NCBI GenBank assembly: GCA_020437365.1
Contig: JAGQWM010000001.1
Coordinates: 30,420 to 94,419, forward strand
DNA from: Chitinophagaceae bacterium
GTDB taxonomy: Bacteria > Bacteroidota > Bacteroidia > Chitinophagales > Chitinophagaceae
Direction of reading: 5' to 3'
Length of the DNA stretch: 64,000 nt
A program made the position numbers and the translations under genes. Positions 1 through 7,990 of this stretch are shown here, piece by piece. Every line of letters begins with the position of its first letter. Position 1 is the first letter of the stretch. The notes beneath the pieces were generated by a model. It saw nothing but the letters and a program-made list of their open reading frames with translations. It did no database searches and was not told the origin of the DNA.

Positions 1-2
1 TT

Positions 3-785
3 GGTTGTTTTTTATTGAGTTGCACACAAAGTAAATATGCAGCTACAAATAAATCATATAAAAAACAAGTCAAAACCTATGCTCGTTTGTTGATGCAATA
101 TCCTTTGCAGGATTCTACCGGTTTGCCTTATGCGAAAAACTGGGTTGGCACCACCAATATGTCTGTGCGCAGGGCCAATTTTGTTATCATTCATCACACG
201 GCGCAAAATAGTTGTGAGCAAACCTTGAAAACATTTACCACGCCAAAGGCGGAAGTCAGTGCCCATTATGTAATATGTAAAGACGGTACGGTGCATCACA
301 TACTCAACGATATGTTGCGGGCCCATCATGCAGGCGTAAGTAAATGGGGCAATACCACCGATTTAAATTCGGCCAGCATCGGCATCGAACTGGACAATAA
401 CGGTTTTGAACCATTTACCGATGTACAAATACAAAGCCTGTTGACTTTATTGGAGCGGCTCAAAAAAGCATTTCGCATACCCACGGCCAACTTTATTGGT
501 CATGGCGATATTGCACCGCGCAGAAAAGTGGACCCCAACTGGCGTTTTCCCTGGCAGTTGCTGGCGCAAAATGGATTTGGTTTGTGGTATGATGCCAACA
601 GCAATGTGCAGCTTCCCGAAAATTTTGATCCGGTACAGGCTTTGCGAATTATTGGGTACGATATAAAAGACACCGCCGCTGCAATGGGTGCTTTCAAAAG
701 GCATTTTTTTCAGGATACTACAAAACAAGCTTTGAATGCAGACCAATTAAAAATACTCTATTCGCTGAGTAAAAAATACGAATAG
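3..785 (+). CDS. N-acetylmuramoyl-L-alanine amidase, AmiD/AmpD-like lipoprotein (5' end cut by window)
   Basis: Zinc-dependent amidase of the Amidase_2 family, which cleaves the bond between N-acetylmuramic acid and L-alanine in peptidoglycan or its fragments. Visible motifs are IIHHTA (first zinc histidine), SAHYVI, GIELDNNG, and GHGDIAP followed by KVDP, which carries the later zinc-binding residues. A C-terminal helical stretch may be a peptidoglycan-binding tail. The frame is open from base 3 and begins GCFLLSC, the end of a lipoprotein signal peptide with lipobox LLSC and Cys at 21-23, so the true start lies left of the window and TTG at 15 is not a start. The protein is expected to sit in the periplasm or on the outer membrane. 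Family call is firm; AmiD versus AmpD subtype is inferred from the lipobox. Confidence 0.88.
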   Translation, partial: GCFLLSCTQSKYAATNKSYKKQVKTYARLLMQYPLQDSTGLPYAKNWVGTTNMSVRRANFVIIHHTAQNSCEQTLKTFTTPKAEVSAHYVICKDGTVHHILNDMLRAHHAGVSKWGNTTDLNSASIGIELDNNGFEPFTDVQIQSLLTLLERLKKAFRIPTANFIGHGDIAPRRKVDPNWRFPWQLLAQNGFGLWYDANSNVQLPENFDPVQALRIIGYDIKDTAAAMGAFKRHFFQDTTKQALNADQLKILYSLSKKYE

Positions 786-894
786 CGAATTCAAAATTAT
801 TACCGGGTTTCGTATCACTTCGAAATGATTAATGAGTTTAGGAAGATTGCTACATTGATTGTAAAAGGGAATAGTATGCGGGGGAATTGGATTT

Positions 895-1098
895 TTGGGG
901 TTAGACAAACTCCGGAAAGCCAAATTATATCTTGAAAAATCAGAGAAACTATCAGAAAGAATAACAAAAATGTTGAACGAAAACTTAGGAAAAGAAAGTC
1001 AGTCGGCCATAGCCAAAGTATGGGCAAGGAGCCGAAATTGGGAAATTGATTATGCTTTAACTTTACTTAGAGCATTTCAAAAAGGAATAACGAAATGA
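895..1098 (+). CDS. Small hypothetical helical protein (doubtful gene)
   Basis: An open frame of 67 codons with a highly charged, predicted all-helical product rich in Lys, Glu and Arg. It has no signal peptide or recognisable motif. The only start is TTG at 895; the in-frame stop upstream is at 862 and there is no ATG between. The 402-base stretch 786-1187 holds nothing else convincing, and the neighbourhood to the right contains a truncated gene, so this may be a remnant. I do not recognise it. Confidence 0.3.
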   Translation: MGLDKLRKAKLYLEKSEKLSERITKMLNENLGKESQSAIAKVWARSRNWEIDYALTLLRAFQKGITK

Positions 1099-1187
1099 AG
1101 TCTGCACACTATAAAGATGTTTAGGCAAAACTTTCGGAATACGGATCAATCAACCATTCGCATCATTAAAAAACAACCAAGAAACGT

Positions 1188-1688
1188 ATGAAAAAAACCG
1201 CCTTCATCTGCCTCCTCATTATATTGTTAGTTGCATGTAAAGTGCCATATACTGAAAAGGGCACAAAGGGTATGAATCAAAATAATAAAACCCAATTGGC
1301 TCTCGATACTGCTTCAATAAATAAACTTTTTGATAGATGGGATAAGGTTTGGCGTGATGGTCAATATGAATTGATGTCAAGTTGTGTTACGCCAAATTAC
1401 ATCAGGCATGATTTACAGGGAGACCGGACAATTACAAGAGATGATTATGCCAAAGAAATAAAGAAAATCAGAACTGCATATCCCGATATTCAATTTTTGA
1501 TTCACGATAGATCGATTGATGCTGATCGGGTTTGGATTAGATATACATTGAAGTACACTGACCCGAAAACAGGAAAAATAGTAAATCAAAAAGGCATGCA
1601 GGAATATAGGATTGATCAAGGCAAACTGGCAGAAACTTGGCTGGTATTGCAAGATGCAGGAACTGAATGGCCGGAGATTACACATTGA
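1188..1688 (+). CDS. SnoaL/NTF2-like lipoprotein
   Basis: A 166-residue lipoprotein. The N-terminus is a lipoprotein signal peptide (MKKTAFICLLIILLVAC) with Cys17 as the lipidated residue. The mature part fits the NTF2-like/SnoaL fold: an N-terminal helix with a WxxVWRxGxxE-type segment, YIRHD, a helix with YAKEIKKIRTAYPD, then strands ending in ETWLVLQDAG. Members often bind small molecules or act as cyclases or isomerases, but no catalytic set can be assigned here. The ATG at 1188 is preceded by an A-rich stretch, as is usual in Bacteroidetes. No operon partner is evident; the next 200 bases lead into a gene remnant. Confidence 0.7.
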   Translation: MKKTAFICLLIILLVACKVPYTEKGTKGMNQNNKTQLALDTASINKLFDRWDKVWRDGQYELMSSCVTPNYIRHDLQGDRTITRDDYAKEIKKIRTAYPDIQFLIHDRSIDADRVWIRYTLKYTDPKTGKIVNQKGMQEYRIDQGKLAETWLVLQDAGTEWPEITH

Positions 1689-1902
1689 TATTTGAAAAGA
1701 AAATTTGATTGAACAAGTTTTGATAATATAAAAATAATGGCCAGGTCAATGAACACACAAAAGATTTGCGGTTTTCTACTTTCTGTTTTCTTACTTCATA
1801 AAACAATAATCACAAAAACGCCTATTCGCCATACCTTTCTGGACACTCACATAGGCAATCTTTTAACTAATTAAAATCATCATTTAATAAATTAACATAG
1901 AA

Positions 1903-2025
1903 ATGACAACATTGGTAGTCGGTGCAAGTGGTGCTTCAGGAAAACATTTAGTAGGGCATTTGCTAAATAATAATCAAAACATACATTTAAACCCGGAAAA
2001 AAATCAAGGAATCTCCCTGAATTGA
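1903..2025 (+). pseudogene. Truncated N-terminus of an NmrA/SDR-like NAD(P)-binding protein
   Basis: Forty codons starting at ATG 1903 encode MTTLVVGASGASGKHLV and onward, the first beta strand, the GxxGxxG dinucleotide-binding loop and the first helix of a Rossmann-fold oxidoreductase (atypical SDR/NmrA type). Family likeness stops after about residue 26, where the second strand should follow. The frame then runs into unrelated sequence and ends at 2025, inside the 3' end of the converging minus-strand gene at 2004. A full protein would need 200 or more residues, so this is a 5' remnant left by a deletion or rearrangement, with the break near 1980-1990. Confidence 0.6.
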
Positions 2026-2411
2026 TTTTTTCGCATTGGTATGCCGTCGTTTCTCCTGTTCTCCTGGATGATGCGAATCACTTCTTTGCGGAAACGATCT
2101 TCATATTGAAAAACCTGGTTGGCCCTTACCGCATTGATGATGGTAGAAAATTGCTTTCGATAATCTAACCGCAATTCAATTATTTTTTGTTGCAATACAA
2201 GCCGGTCAGTTTTGAACTGGCGGTGTGTTTGTGCAATATCTCTCAGGTAGTGAAAAAATATAGGCCTGAAACTCCGGGCTTCCGCTTTCGATAAGCCCAG
2301 GTTTTTTTGAATATACAACGTCATTCTTTCGGCTATCTTCACTTTGTTTTGTGCCAAAACACTACTCGCCGGAAGCATCACAATCAATAATATGTAAAAA
2401 TATTTTTTCAT
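2004..2411 (-). CDS. Small exported helical protein, third gene of the sigma/anti-sigma locus
   Basis: A 135-residue protein with a signal peptide (MKKYFYILLIVMLPASSVLAQ) and a mature part that looks entirely helical and basic. The segment LGLSKAEARSFRPIFFHYL resembles the LTxxEAxxFxPxxxxY segment of small periplasmic Spy/CpxP-like helical proteins in Bacteroidetes. It starts 4 bases after the repeat-containing membrane protein and is very probably cotranscribed with it and the ECF sigma factor. A role in sensing or buffering envelope stress is inferred from position only. Its 3' end overlaps the end of an oxidoreductase remnant. Confidence 0.6.
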   Translation of the reverse strand: MKKYFYILLIVMLPASSVLAQNKVKIAERMTLYIQKNLGLSKAEARSFRPIFFHYLRDIAQTHRQFKTDRLVLQQKIIELRLDYRKQFSTIINAVRANQVFQYEDRFRKEVIRIIQENRRNDGIPMRKNQFREIP

Positions 2412-2415
2412 TTTT

Positions 2416-3183
2416 TTAATTCACCAGTAAAACACCTTGAATGTCTGCAGATTCTTTTCCAAAGTTTTGTAAGTCTTTTTCAGAAATCCCTTTTAATAAA
2501 TCTTTTATTTCTGTTTCATCTGTTTTATTATCTATCCGTGCCGATTCGTTTCCGGTAAGGCCGGCATCTATAAAATCCATCAGGTCGTCCTGCTGTTCAG
2601 GATTCATATTTTTTACATCCTTTGTTATTTTGGCCATTACATTCGGACTGCCCGTATTCGAATTGTTTTTATTGATGATCAAATAACCGGATAAAAATAC
2701 AACGCCGGTTATAACGGCTGCCGCAGCATAATGAACCCATTTCCTTTTGAACAACGGAATAACCTTCGTTGCCGGTTTGTTTTCATTCGTTGAAATCCTT
2801 TGTGATAAGTTTTCAAAATATCCTTCAGGTACAGCATAAGGCATTGTTTTGTCCATCTTACTCAATACAGGTGCAATGGATTGCAATTCTTCTTCTACAG
2901 TTGGCTCATCTTGCTCTTCATATATCCTGTTCATTATTTTTCCGGGTAAGGTGGCAAAATAATTTTCAGGAACCGCATAAGGCATTGTTTTCGGAAAATG
3001 TGATAATGCAGATGACGGTTCTTCCTTTATACCCGCCTCGCTTTCTTTTATTTTTTGTAAAATAAGGGTTGCGAAATTTTTAAAATAATCTTCCGGCACG
3101 GTAAAAGGGTTCACCGGTTTGCTTTGCAATATCTTGCAATTCAATACCTTCAATTCTTCTACTATGTTTTCTTGTGCTTTCAT
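2416..3183 (-). CDS. Membrane protein with three VPExYF repeats, probable anti-sigma factor
   Basis: A 255-residue protein with one membrane segment near residues 150-168, a cytoplasmic N-terminal part and a C-terminal part outside. Three copies of one short unit lie before the membrane segment: NPFTVPEDYFKNF (about 25-37), MPYAVPENYFATL (about 66-78) and MPYAVPEGYFENL (about 113-125), each followed by a helix with a QKI/NRI/QRI ending. It lies 34 bases downstream of an ECF sigma factor, in the usual place for its anti-sigma regulator. The standard zinc anti-sigma HxxxCxxC motif is absent, so regulation of the sigma factor is inferred from gene order and topology. Confidence 0.65.
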   Translation of the reverse strand: MKAQENIVEELKVLNCKILQSKPVNPFTVPEDYFKNFATLILQKIKESEAGIKEEPSSALSHFPKTMPYAVPENYFATLPGKIMNRIYEEQDEPTVEEELQSIAPVLSKMDKTMPYAVPEGYFENLSQRISTNENKPATKVIPLFKRKWVHYAAAAVITGVVFLSGYLIINKNNSNTGSPNVMAKITKDVKNMNPEQQDDLMDFIDAGLTGNESARIDNKTDETEIKDLLKGISEKDLQNFGKESADIQGVLLVN

Positions 3184-3217
3184 TTACGGTTATAAGATGG
3201 AATTTAGTGGGTTAAGT

Positions 3218-3757
3218 TTAATGATTTAGCATATAATCTTCAATTTTTTTTGCAGCATGATGGTAACTGGCTTTCAGGGCGCCTTCGCTGGTATCCAATA
3301 CCCGGCTCATTTCTTCATAAGGCATTTCTTCATAGTAGCGGAGTGCAAATACAACTCTTTGTTTTTCAGGAAGTTGCTGGATGGCCAATTGTAATTTCCA
3401 TTCTACTTTTTGGGCATCAAAATTCCGATCGGCTTTTATTTTATTGCTCAGCCCGGTTTCTACATCGCTTAAACTGACGGCCGATTTTCTTTTCAATTGG
3501 TCCAGGTAAGTCAGGCTTTCATTGGTGGCTATGCGGTAAAGCCAGGTGTACAACCGGCTGTCTTCTCTGAAATTCTCGAGGCCTTTCCACACACGTATAA
3601 AAACATTTTGCAACACATCGTTGGCATCTTCATGTTGAACTACCATTCTGCGGATATGCCAATAGAGTTTTTCCTGGTATTTTTTTACCAGCGAAGCAAA
3701 GGCTTTTTCTTTTGTTTCTTCATGGCGAAACTGTGTCAGTAATTCACTATCATTCAT
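3218..3757 (-). CDS. ECF-subfamily RNA polymerase sigma factor
   Basis: A sigma-70 family factor of the extracytoplasmic function group, about 179 residues from the preferred start. Region 2 is visible as ANDVLQNVFIRVWKGL with the WLYRIATNES segment after it, and region 4 as LPEKQRVVFALRYYEEMPYEEM followed by the helix-turn-helix EGALKASYHHA. ATG at 3757 begins MNDSELLTQF, typical for these factors; a longer frame to 3802 adds 15 residues unlike the family. It heads a minus-strand operon with the membrane protein at 2416 and the exported protein at 2004, and should direct RNA polymerase to envelope-related targets, probably including its own operon. Targets are unknown. Confidence 0.88.
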   Translation of the reverse strand: MNDSELLTQFRHEETKEKAFASLVKKYQEKLYWHIRRMVVQHEDANDVLQNVFIRVWKGLENFREDSRLYTWLYRIATNESLTYLDQLKRKSAVSLSDVETGLSNKIKADRNFDAQKVEWKLQLAIQQLPEKQRVVFALRYYEEMPYEEMSRVLDTSEGALKASYHHAAKKIEDYMLNH

Positions 3758-3837
3758 AAAGGTCAACGGCATTTGGCATTGGTTTGGTTCGGTTAGAACC
3801 ATTGATTGTGCAAATGTTTAATGTAGTTTTCATAATA

Positions 3838-3875
3838 AAAATAAAAAAGCAGGTTCAGAAAGTGAAGAACCTGCT
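3838..3875 (-). terminator. Intrinsic terminator after the transketolase gene
   Basis: On the minus strand AGCAGGTTC pairs perfectly with GAACCTGCT (arms at 3848-3856 and 3867-3875, 10-base loop) and is followed by a T-rich tract at 3838-3847. It lies 28 bases past the stop of the transketolase subunit and separates it from the sigma factor gene. Confidence 0.8.
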
Positions 3876-3903
3876 GTTATCATTTGCAAATATTTTTTGA
3901 GTA

Positions 3904-4863
3904 TTAGTTTTTTCTTTTCATCACTTTTTCAGCGGCTGCTTCAATATCGCTAATATCCAAGCCATATTTTTTCAATAATTCCATCGGTGTTCCGCTTTCG
4001 CCAAATGTATCTTTTGTGCCTATGTATTCTATCGGCACCGGGTGGTTTTTGGCAGCGCATTGTGCAATGGCATCGCCCATACCACCAAAAATATTATGTT
4101 CTTCGGCTGTAACGGCGCAGTTTGTTTTTCGTAGAGAAGCCAGAACAGCTTCCTCGTCCAATGGTTTGATAGTATGTATATTGATGACTTCTACACTAAT
4201 GCCTTTAGCTTGCAAATTGGCACCCGCCTGAATGGCATTCCATACCATGTGGCCACAGGCAAAAATGCTAACGTCTGTTCCTTCGGAAAAATATTGTGCT
4301 TTACCGAATTGAAAATCTTCTTCCTTGGTAAACATTGGCCATGAAGGGCGGCCAAAACGTAGATAAACGGGTCCGTCAATATTGGCAATAGCTTCAGTTG
4401 CGGCTTTGGTTTGTGCATAATCGCAAGGCACTATTACTTTCATGCCGGGCAGCATTTTCATCATGCCGATGTCTTCCAGGATTTGGTGGGTGGCTCCGTC
4501 TTCGCCAAGTGTAAGCCCGGCGTGTGAGGCACATATTTTTACGTTTTTACCACTGTAAGCAATGGACTGCCGAATTTGATCATACACCCTTCCGGTAGAA
4601 AAATTGGCAAAAGTAGTTGTAAATGGAATTTTTCCTCCGATAGTCATGCCGGCGGCGATACCCATCATATTGGCTTCGGCAATACCTACCTGGAAAAAAC
4701 GGTCGGGAAATTCTTTCATAAACTGTCCCAGTTTCAAAGAACCGGCCAGGTCGGCAGTCAGCGCTACAATATTTTCATTTTTACGGGCAGCCGCTACTAT
4801 ACCATCTCCAAAACCACTTCTCGTATCTTTTTTTCCGGTAGATTGAATATCTTTTAATTGCAT
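3904..4863 (-). CDS. Transketolase, C-terminal subunit
   Basis: 319 residues covering the pyrimidine-binding and C-terminal domains of transketolase, the thiamine diphosphate enzyme that moves two-carbon units in the non-oxidative pentose phosphate pathway. Visible landmarks are ALTADLAGS, FFQVGIAEANMMGIAAGM (containing the ThDP-activating glutamate), the HAGLTLGEDGATHQ segment, YLRFGRP, and EEHNIFGGMGDAIA. The N-terminal PP-binding domain is absent, so this is the C-terminal half of a split transketolase and needs an N-terminal partner. No such gene lies next to it: the upstream neighbour is galE. It has its own upstream promoter and a strong terminator, so it looks monocistronic. Confidence 0.9.
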   Translation of the reverse strand: MQLKDIQSTGKKDTRSGFGDGIVAAARKNENIVALTADLAGSLKLGQFMKEFPDRFFQVGIAEANMMGIAAGMTIGGKIPFTTTFANFSTGRVYDQIRQSIAYSGKNVKICASHAGLTLGEDGATHQILEDIGMMKMLPGMKVIVPCDYAQTKAATEAIANIDGPVYLRFGRPSWPMFTKEEDFQFGKAQYFSEGTDVSIFACGHMVWNAIQAGANLQAKGISVEVINIHTIKPLDEEAVLASLRKTNCAVTAEEHNIFGGMGDAIAQCAAKNHPVPIEYIGTKDTFGESGTPMELLKKYGLDISDIEAAAEKVMKRKN

Positions 4864-4881
4864 GGGTCAAATTTATTGTGG

Positions 4882-4911
4882 CAAATGTAAGATTCAATGG
4901 TGAATAGTCAA
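4882..4911 (-). promoter_or_regulatory. Promoter for the transketolase subunit
   Basis: On the minus strand a TTG (4909-4911) is followed after 19 bases by TACATTTG (4882-4889), matching the Bacteroidetes -33/-7 consensus TTG-N17-21-TAnnTTTG. The -7 box is 18 bases before the ATG, giving a short leader. Confidence 0.65.
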
Positions 4912-4971
4912 TAGTCTTCTGTGAATGGTGATTGGTCTTTTGTCAGCCCACACTCTCCGAAGGAGTTTTCA

Positions 4972-6027
4972 TTAATTCAATTCTCCTGTTTGGTTTTTAA
5001 AAACGGTTTCATCGGCTTTTAAATACAATTCCCATTGCCAGGCGGTTCGCAGAATGTCTTCCAATGAAAATTGTGGTTGCCATCCCAGGTTTTTTTTAGC
5101 CAAATCGTTATTGGCATAAATGGCTTCTACATCGCCGGGTCTTCTCGGGCCTGTTTTATATTTCAGGGAAACGCCGGTTGTTTTTTCAAAAGCATGAATG
5201 GTTTCCAAAACAGAAATGCCGGTGCCGCTACCAAGGTTCAAAATTTCGCAGGTATTACTCTCTTTGTCCTTCAAATTTTTCAATGCCAGTGTATGTGCAT
5301 GTGCCAAATCGCAGACATGAATAAAATCACGGATACAACTTCCGTCGCGGGTCGCATAGTCGGTACCGTTAACAATCATTTCCGGCAGGCGGCCAATGGC
5401 AGTTTGGGTAATAACAGGCACCAGGTTTTGCGGCTTGTCGATGGGCAATTCACCAATGATGGCTTTGGGATGTGCACCCGCCGGATTGAAATAGCGTAAG
5501 AGCACAGCAGATAAACCCGATGCTTTTGAAACCTCATTGACCATTTGTTCTCCCATTTGCTTGGTAAGCCCATACGGCGATTGTGCATTTTGTAAAGGTG
5601 TAGTTTCCGTTACAGGAATTGTAGTTGCGTTACCATACACCGTACAGGAAGATGAAAAAACAAAACTTTTGGTTTTGAATTCCTGTACACATTTCAATAC
5701 ATTCAATAAGGAATTGATATTGTTATCAAAATACAGTAATGGATTCTTTACAGATTCTTCTACAGATTTATAAGCCGCAAAATGGATAACACCGGCGATG
5801 TCGGTATTTTCTAAAAAAATAGCAAATGTATCGTCGTAATTACAGAGGTCAACTTTATAATTTTTGATTTTTTTTCCGGTAATTTTTTCAACGCCCAATA
5901 AAATTTTAGGATTGGAACGAACATTATTATCAACAGAAATAACGTCGAAGCCATGTTCTATTAAATCTACAATTGTGTGTGAACCGATATACCCACAACC
6001 ACCGGTAACTAAAATTTTTTCTGCCAT
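4972..6027 (-). CDS. galE: UDP-glucose 4-epimerase
   Basis: Interconverts UDP-glucose and UDP-galactose, supplying galactose units for surface polysaccharides and allowing galactose use. It is an extended short-chain dehydrogenase of about 351 residues. Motifs: GGCGYIGSH for NAD binding near the N-terminus, HFAAYKSVEES, the SSSCTVYG segment, YGLTKQMGE with the catalytic YxxxK, RYFNPAGAH, and GSCIRDFIHV. ATG at 6027 gives MAEKILVTGG, the standard beginning; an upstream GTG at 6036 adds three residues. The gene stands alone, 108 bases upstream of the transketolase subunit and 44 bases after the phosphate transporter on the same strand. Confidence 0.95.
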   Translation of the reverse strand: MAEKILVTGGCGYIGSHTIVDLIEHGFDVISVDNNVRSNPKILLGVEKITGKKIKNYKVDLCNYDDTFAIFLENTDIAGVIHFAAYKSVEESVKNPLLYFDNNINSLLNVLKCVQEFKTKSFVFSSSCTVYGNATTIPVTETTPLQNAQSPYGLTKQMGEQMVNEVSKASGLSAVLLRYFNPAGAHPKAIIGELPIDKPQNLVPVITQTAIGRLPEMIVNGTDYATRDGSCIRDFIHVCDLAHAHTLALKNLKDKESNTCEILNLGSGTGISVLETIHAFEKTTGVSLKYKTGPRRPGDVEAIYANNDLAKKNLGWQPQFSLEDILRTAWQWELYLKADETVFKNQTGELN

Positions 6028-6071
6028 AAGTAGCACAAAAATCAGGCTTTTATTTTAAACAGGATTTCCGC

Positions 6072-7283
6072 TTAGAAAAGTATTACAATATGATACACAC
6101 CGGCAGCCAATAAAGCACTTACGGGAATGGTTAAAATCCATGCCCAAAGGAGGTTAATGGTTACGCCCCAACGAACAGCAGATAAACGTTTGGTAGCACC
6201 TACACCCATAATTGCACCGGTGATGGTATGCGTAGTACTGACCGGAATCCGCAATGCTTCGGTGATAAATAAGGTAACAGCACCGGCAGTTTCGGCGGCC
6301 ACTCCTTCGAAGGGTGTAACTTTCGTAATTTTTGTGCCCATGGTTTTGACAATCTTCCAACCGCCACTCATGGTACCCAAACCAATGGCGGTATAACAAG
6401 CAATAGGCACCCAGTTTGGCATTTGGCCAAATTCAGTGATCGAACCTCCCGCAATCAACGCCGCTGTGATGATACCCATAACTTTTTGTGCATCATTTCC
6501 TCCATGCCCAATACTGAAAGCAGCAGATGAAATAAGTTGTAACCGCTTGAACCAATGATTGGAACGGTGTGCATTAAGTGTACTCAGGTATAAGGAGAAT
6601 ACAGACATAACCGTCAATACCAATGCCAATAACAACCATTTAAAGTTTTTGGTATAAAATATAACCTGCCAGATATAAGCATCGTAATGTGTTTTACCGG
6701 CCAGGAATTCCCGGTTGAATTCTAATTTGAAAGCAAGAAAAATAACAACTACGACAAGGATGCCAATGGGAAATATTTTCGATCGAAAACCTTTCTTAAA
6801 GGAACTGAGAAACCAGAGCGACATGATAAATGCCATGAGCATTCCAATCAAAGGTGCTAGGAAAATGAAACTGGCAGTTTTGATAATGATAGGTGAGCTG
6901 ATAGCACTGAATCCGCCACTGGCAATAGCCGCACCGGCAAATCCTCCTATTAATGTATGTGATGAAGAGGAAGGAATGCCCAGCCACCAAGTGAGTAAAT
7001 TCCAAAGTATGGCAGCAATTAGACCCGCAAAAATAACCGTCATCATATCGCCACCGGCCAGTTTATCGGGATGAACGGTTTTGGAAACCGTATCAGCTAC
7101 ACCATGGTCTTTGAAAATAAAATACGCTAATGAATTAAATAATGCCGCCCATAAAACCGCCTGGAATGGCGTCAGTACTTTGGTGGATACAACGGTGGCA
7201 ATAGAATTGGCCGCATCATGAAAGCCATTGATAAAATCAAATAAAAGAGCCAGGATAATAATGGTGATTAGAAAAGTTGTCAT
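6072..7283 (-). CDS. pit: Low-affinity inorganic phosphate transporter, PiT family
   Basis: A 403-residue integral membrane protein of the PiT/PHO4 family, which imports phosphate (as a metal-phosphate complex in characterised bacterial members) driven by the proton gradient. Both inverted PiT signatures are present: FDFINGFHDAANSIATVVST near the N-terminus and SIGHGGNDAQKVMGII in the second half, with GIPSSSSHTLIGG and PVSTTHTITGAIMG as the paired loop motifs. Roughly ten hydrophobic segments are visible. The upstream gene, 59 bases away, encodes a DUF47/PhoU-like protein, the usual partner of Pit transporters, so the two form an operon. Phosphate specificity rests on family knowledge. Confidence 0.92.
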   Translation of the reverse strand: MTTFLITIIILALLFDFINGFHDAANSIATVVSTKVLTPFQAVLWAALFNSLAYFIFKDHGVADTVSKTVHPDKLAGGDMMTVIFAGLIAAILWNLLTWWLGIPSSSSHTLIGGFAGAAIASGGFSAISSPIIIKTASFIFLAPLIGMLMAFIMSLWFLSSFKKGFRSKIFPIGILVVVVIFLAFKLEFNREFLAGKTHYDAYIWQVIFYTKNFKWLLLALVLTVMSVFSLYLSTLNAHRSNHWFKRLQLISSAAFSIGHGGNDAQKVMGIITAALIAGGSITEFGQMPNWVPIACYTAIGLGTMSGGWKIVKTMGTKITKVTPFEGVAAETAGAVTLFITEALRIPVSTTHTITGAIMGVGATKRLSAVRWGVTINLLWAWILTIPVSALLAAGVYHIVILF

Positions 7284-7342
7284 ACTATTTTTTGCAGATT
7301 AGTCAATGTGTATTTATGTAATCTTGTCGTTTGCATCAGCCA

Positions 7343-7990
7343 TTAAGCATATTTGATAAGAATGGATTCAATAACATTGCTTACATCTTCACATTTGTCG
7401 GTTACGATTTCCATAACCTGGTATATTTCTCTTTTCTTGATGACCTCTTTGGCATCAGGTTCGGTTTCAAAAAGTTTTTCAATACTAAAATCAAAAGCAT
7501 CATCACCCTGGTTTTCAATACTATTAATTTTGACCAGTGCTTCTCTCATTTTTTGCATTTTTTTCATGTCACGCAGTTCTGTAACGGCAATGCGTACCTG
7601 CTCTGCACCTTGTTCTATCAGGTCGGCGAATTTTTGCATGCCGGTATCATTGGGGTCAACATGATAAAAATTTATTTTCTTTCCGGCAGCGTATATATAA
7701 TCCGCTACATCATCCAGCGAACTGGCGAGGTAATGAATGTCTTCCCTGTCGAATGGTGTAATGAAATTGCGGCCTAATTCTGTAAAAACTTTATGCGTAT
7801 AATCATCATTTTCATGCTCCAAATCTTTTAATTCTTTGATGAGGATGCCTCTTTGATCAAAATCGGGTTCAGCCACAACTTTTTTGAGCAGGCTACCCAT
7901 TTTGGCTACATTGTTAGCTACATTTTCAAATAGTTCAAAAAATGTTTTGTTCTTGGGCATGAAAATTTTCAGGAAAGATTGTAGTGCCAT
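7343..7990 (-). CDS. DUF47 family PhoU-like protein (Pit accessory protein)
   Basis: 215 residues, cytoplasmic and all-helical, of the DUF47/PhoU-like family. The pattern of long helices with FxxFxxxFxNVxxM-type start, LEHENDDYTHKV, and FDREDIHYLASSLDDVADYIYAAG (the acidic metal-binding E/DxxxD helix) is characteristic. In other bacteria these proteins are encoded directly upstream of PiT transporters and are thought to control their activity. Here it is the first gene of a two-gene minus-strand operon with pit. A -7 box TATTTTTG lies 20 bases before the ATG. Confidence 0.88.
   Translation of the reverse strand: MALQSFLKIFMPKNKTFFELFENVANNVAKMGSLLKKVVAEPDFDQRGILIKELKDLEHENDDYTHKVFTELGRNFITPFDREDIHYLASSLDDVADYIYAAGKKINFYHVDPNDTGMQKFADLIEQGAEQVRIAVTELRDMKKMQKMREALVKINSIENQGDDAFDFSIEKLFETEPDAKEVIKKREIYQVMEIVTDKCEDVSNVIESILIKYA

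Noticed and set aside
825..935. Short frame of 36 codons overlapping the 895 ORF
   Set aside because: Too short, no likeness, and stops inside the next candidate; could be debris of one broken gene, but that cannot be shown.
1737..1875. Short plus-strand frame of about 45 codons (MARSMNTQKI start)
   Set aside because: No family likeness and it lies in a region with decayed genes; not enough support.
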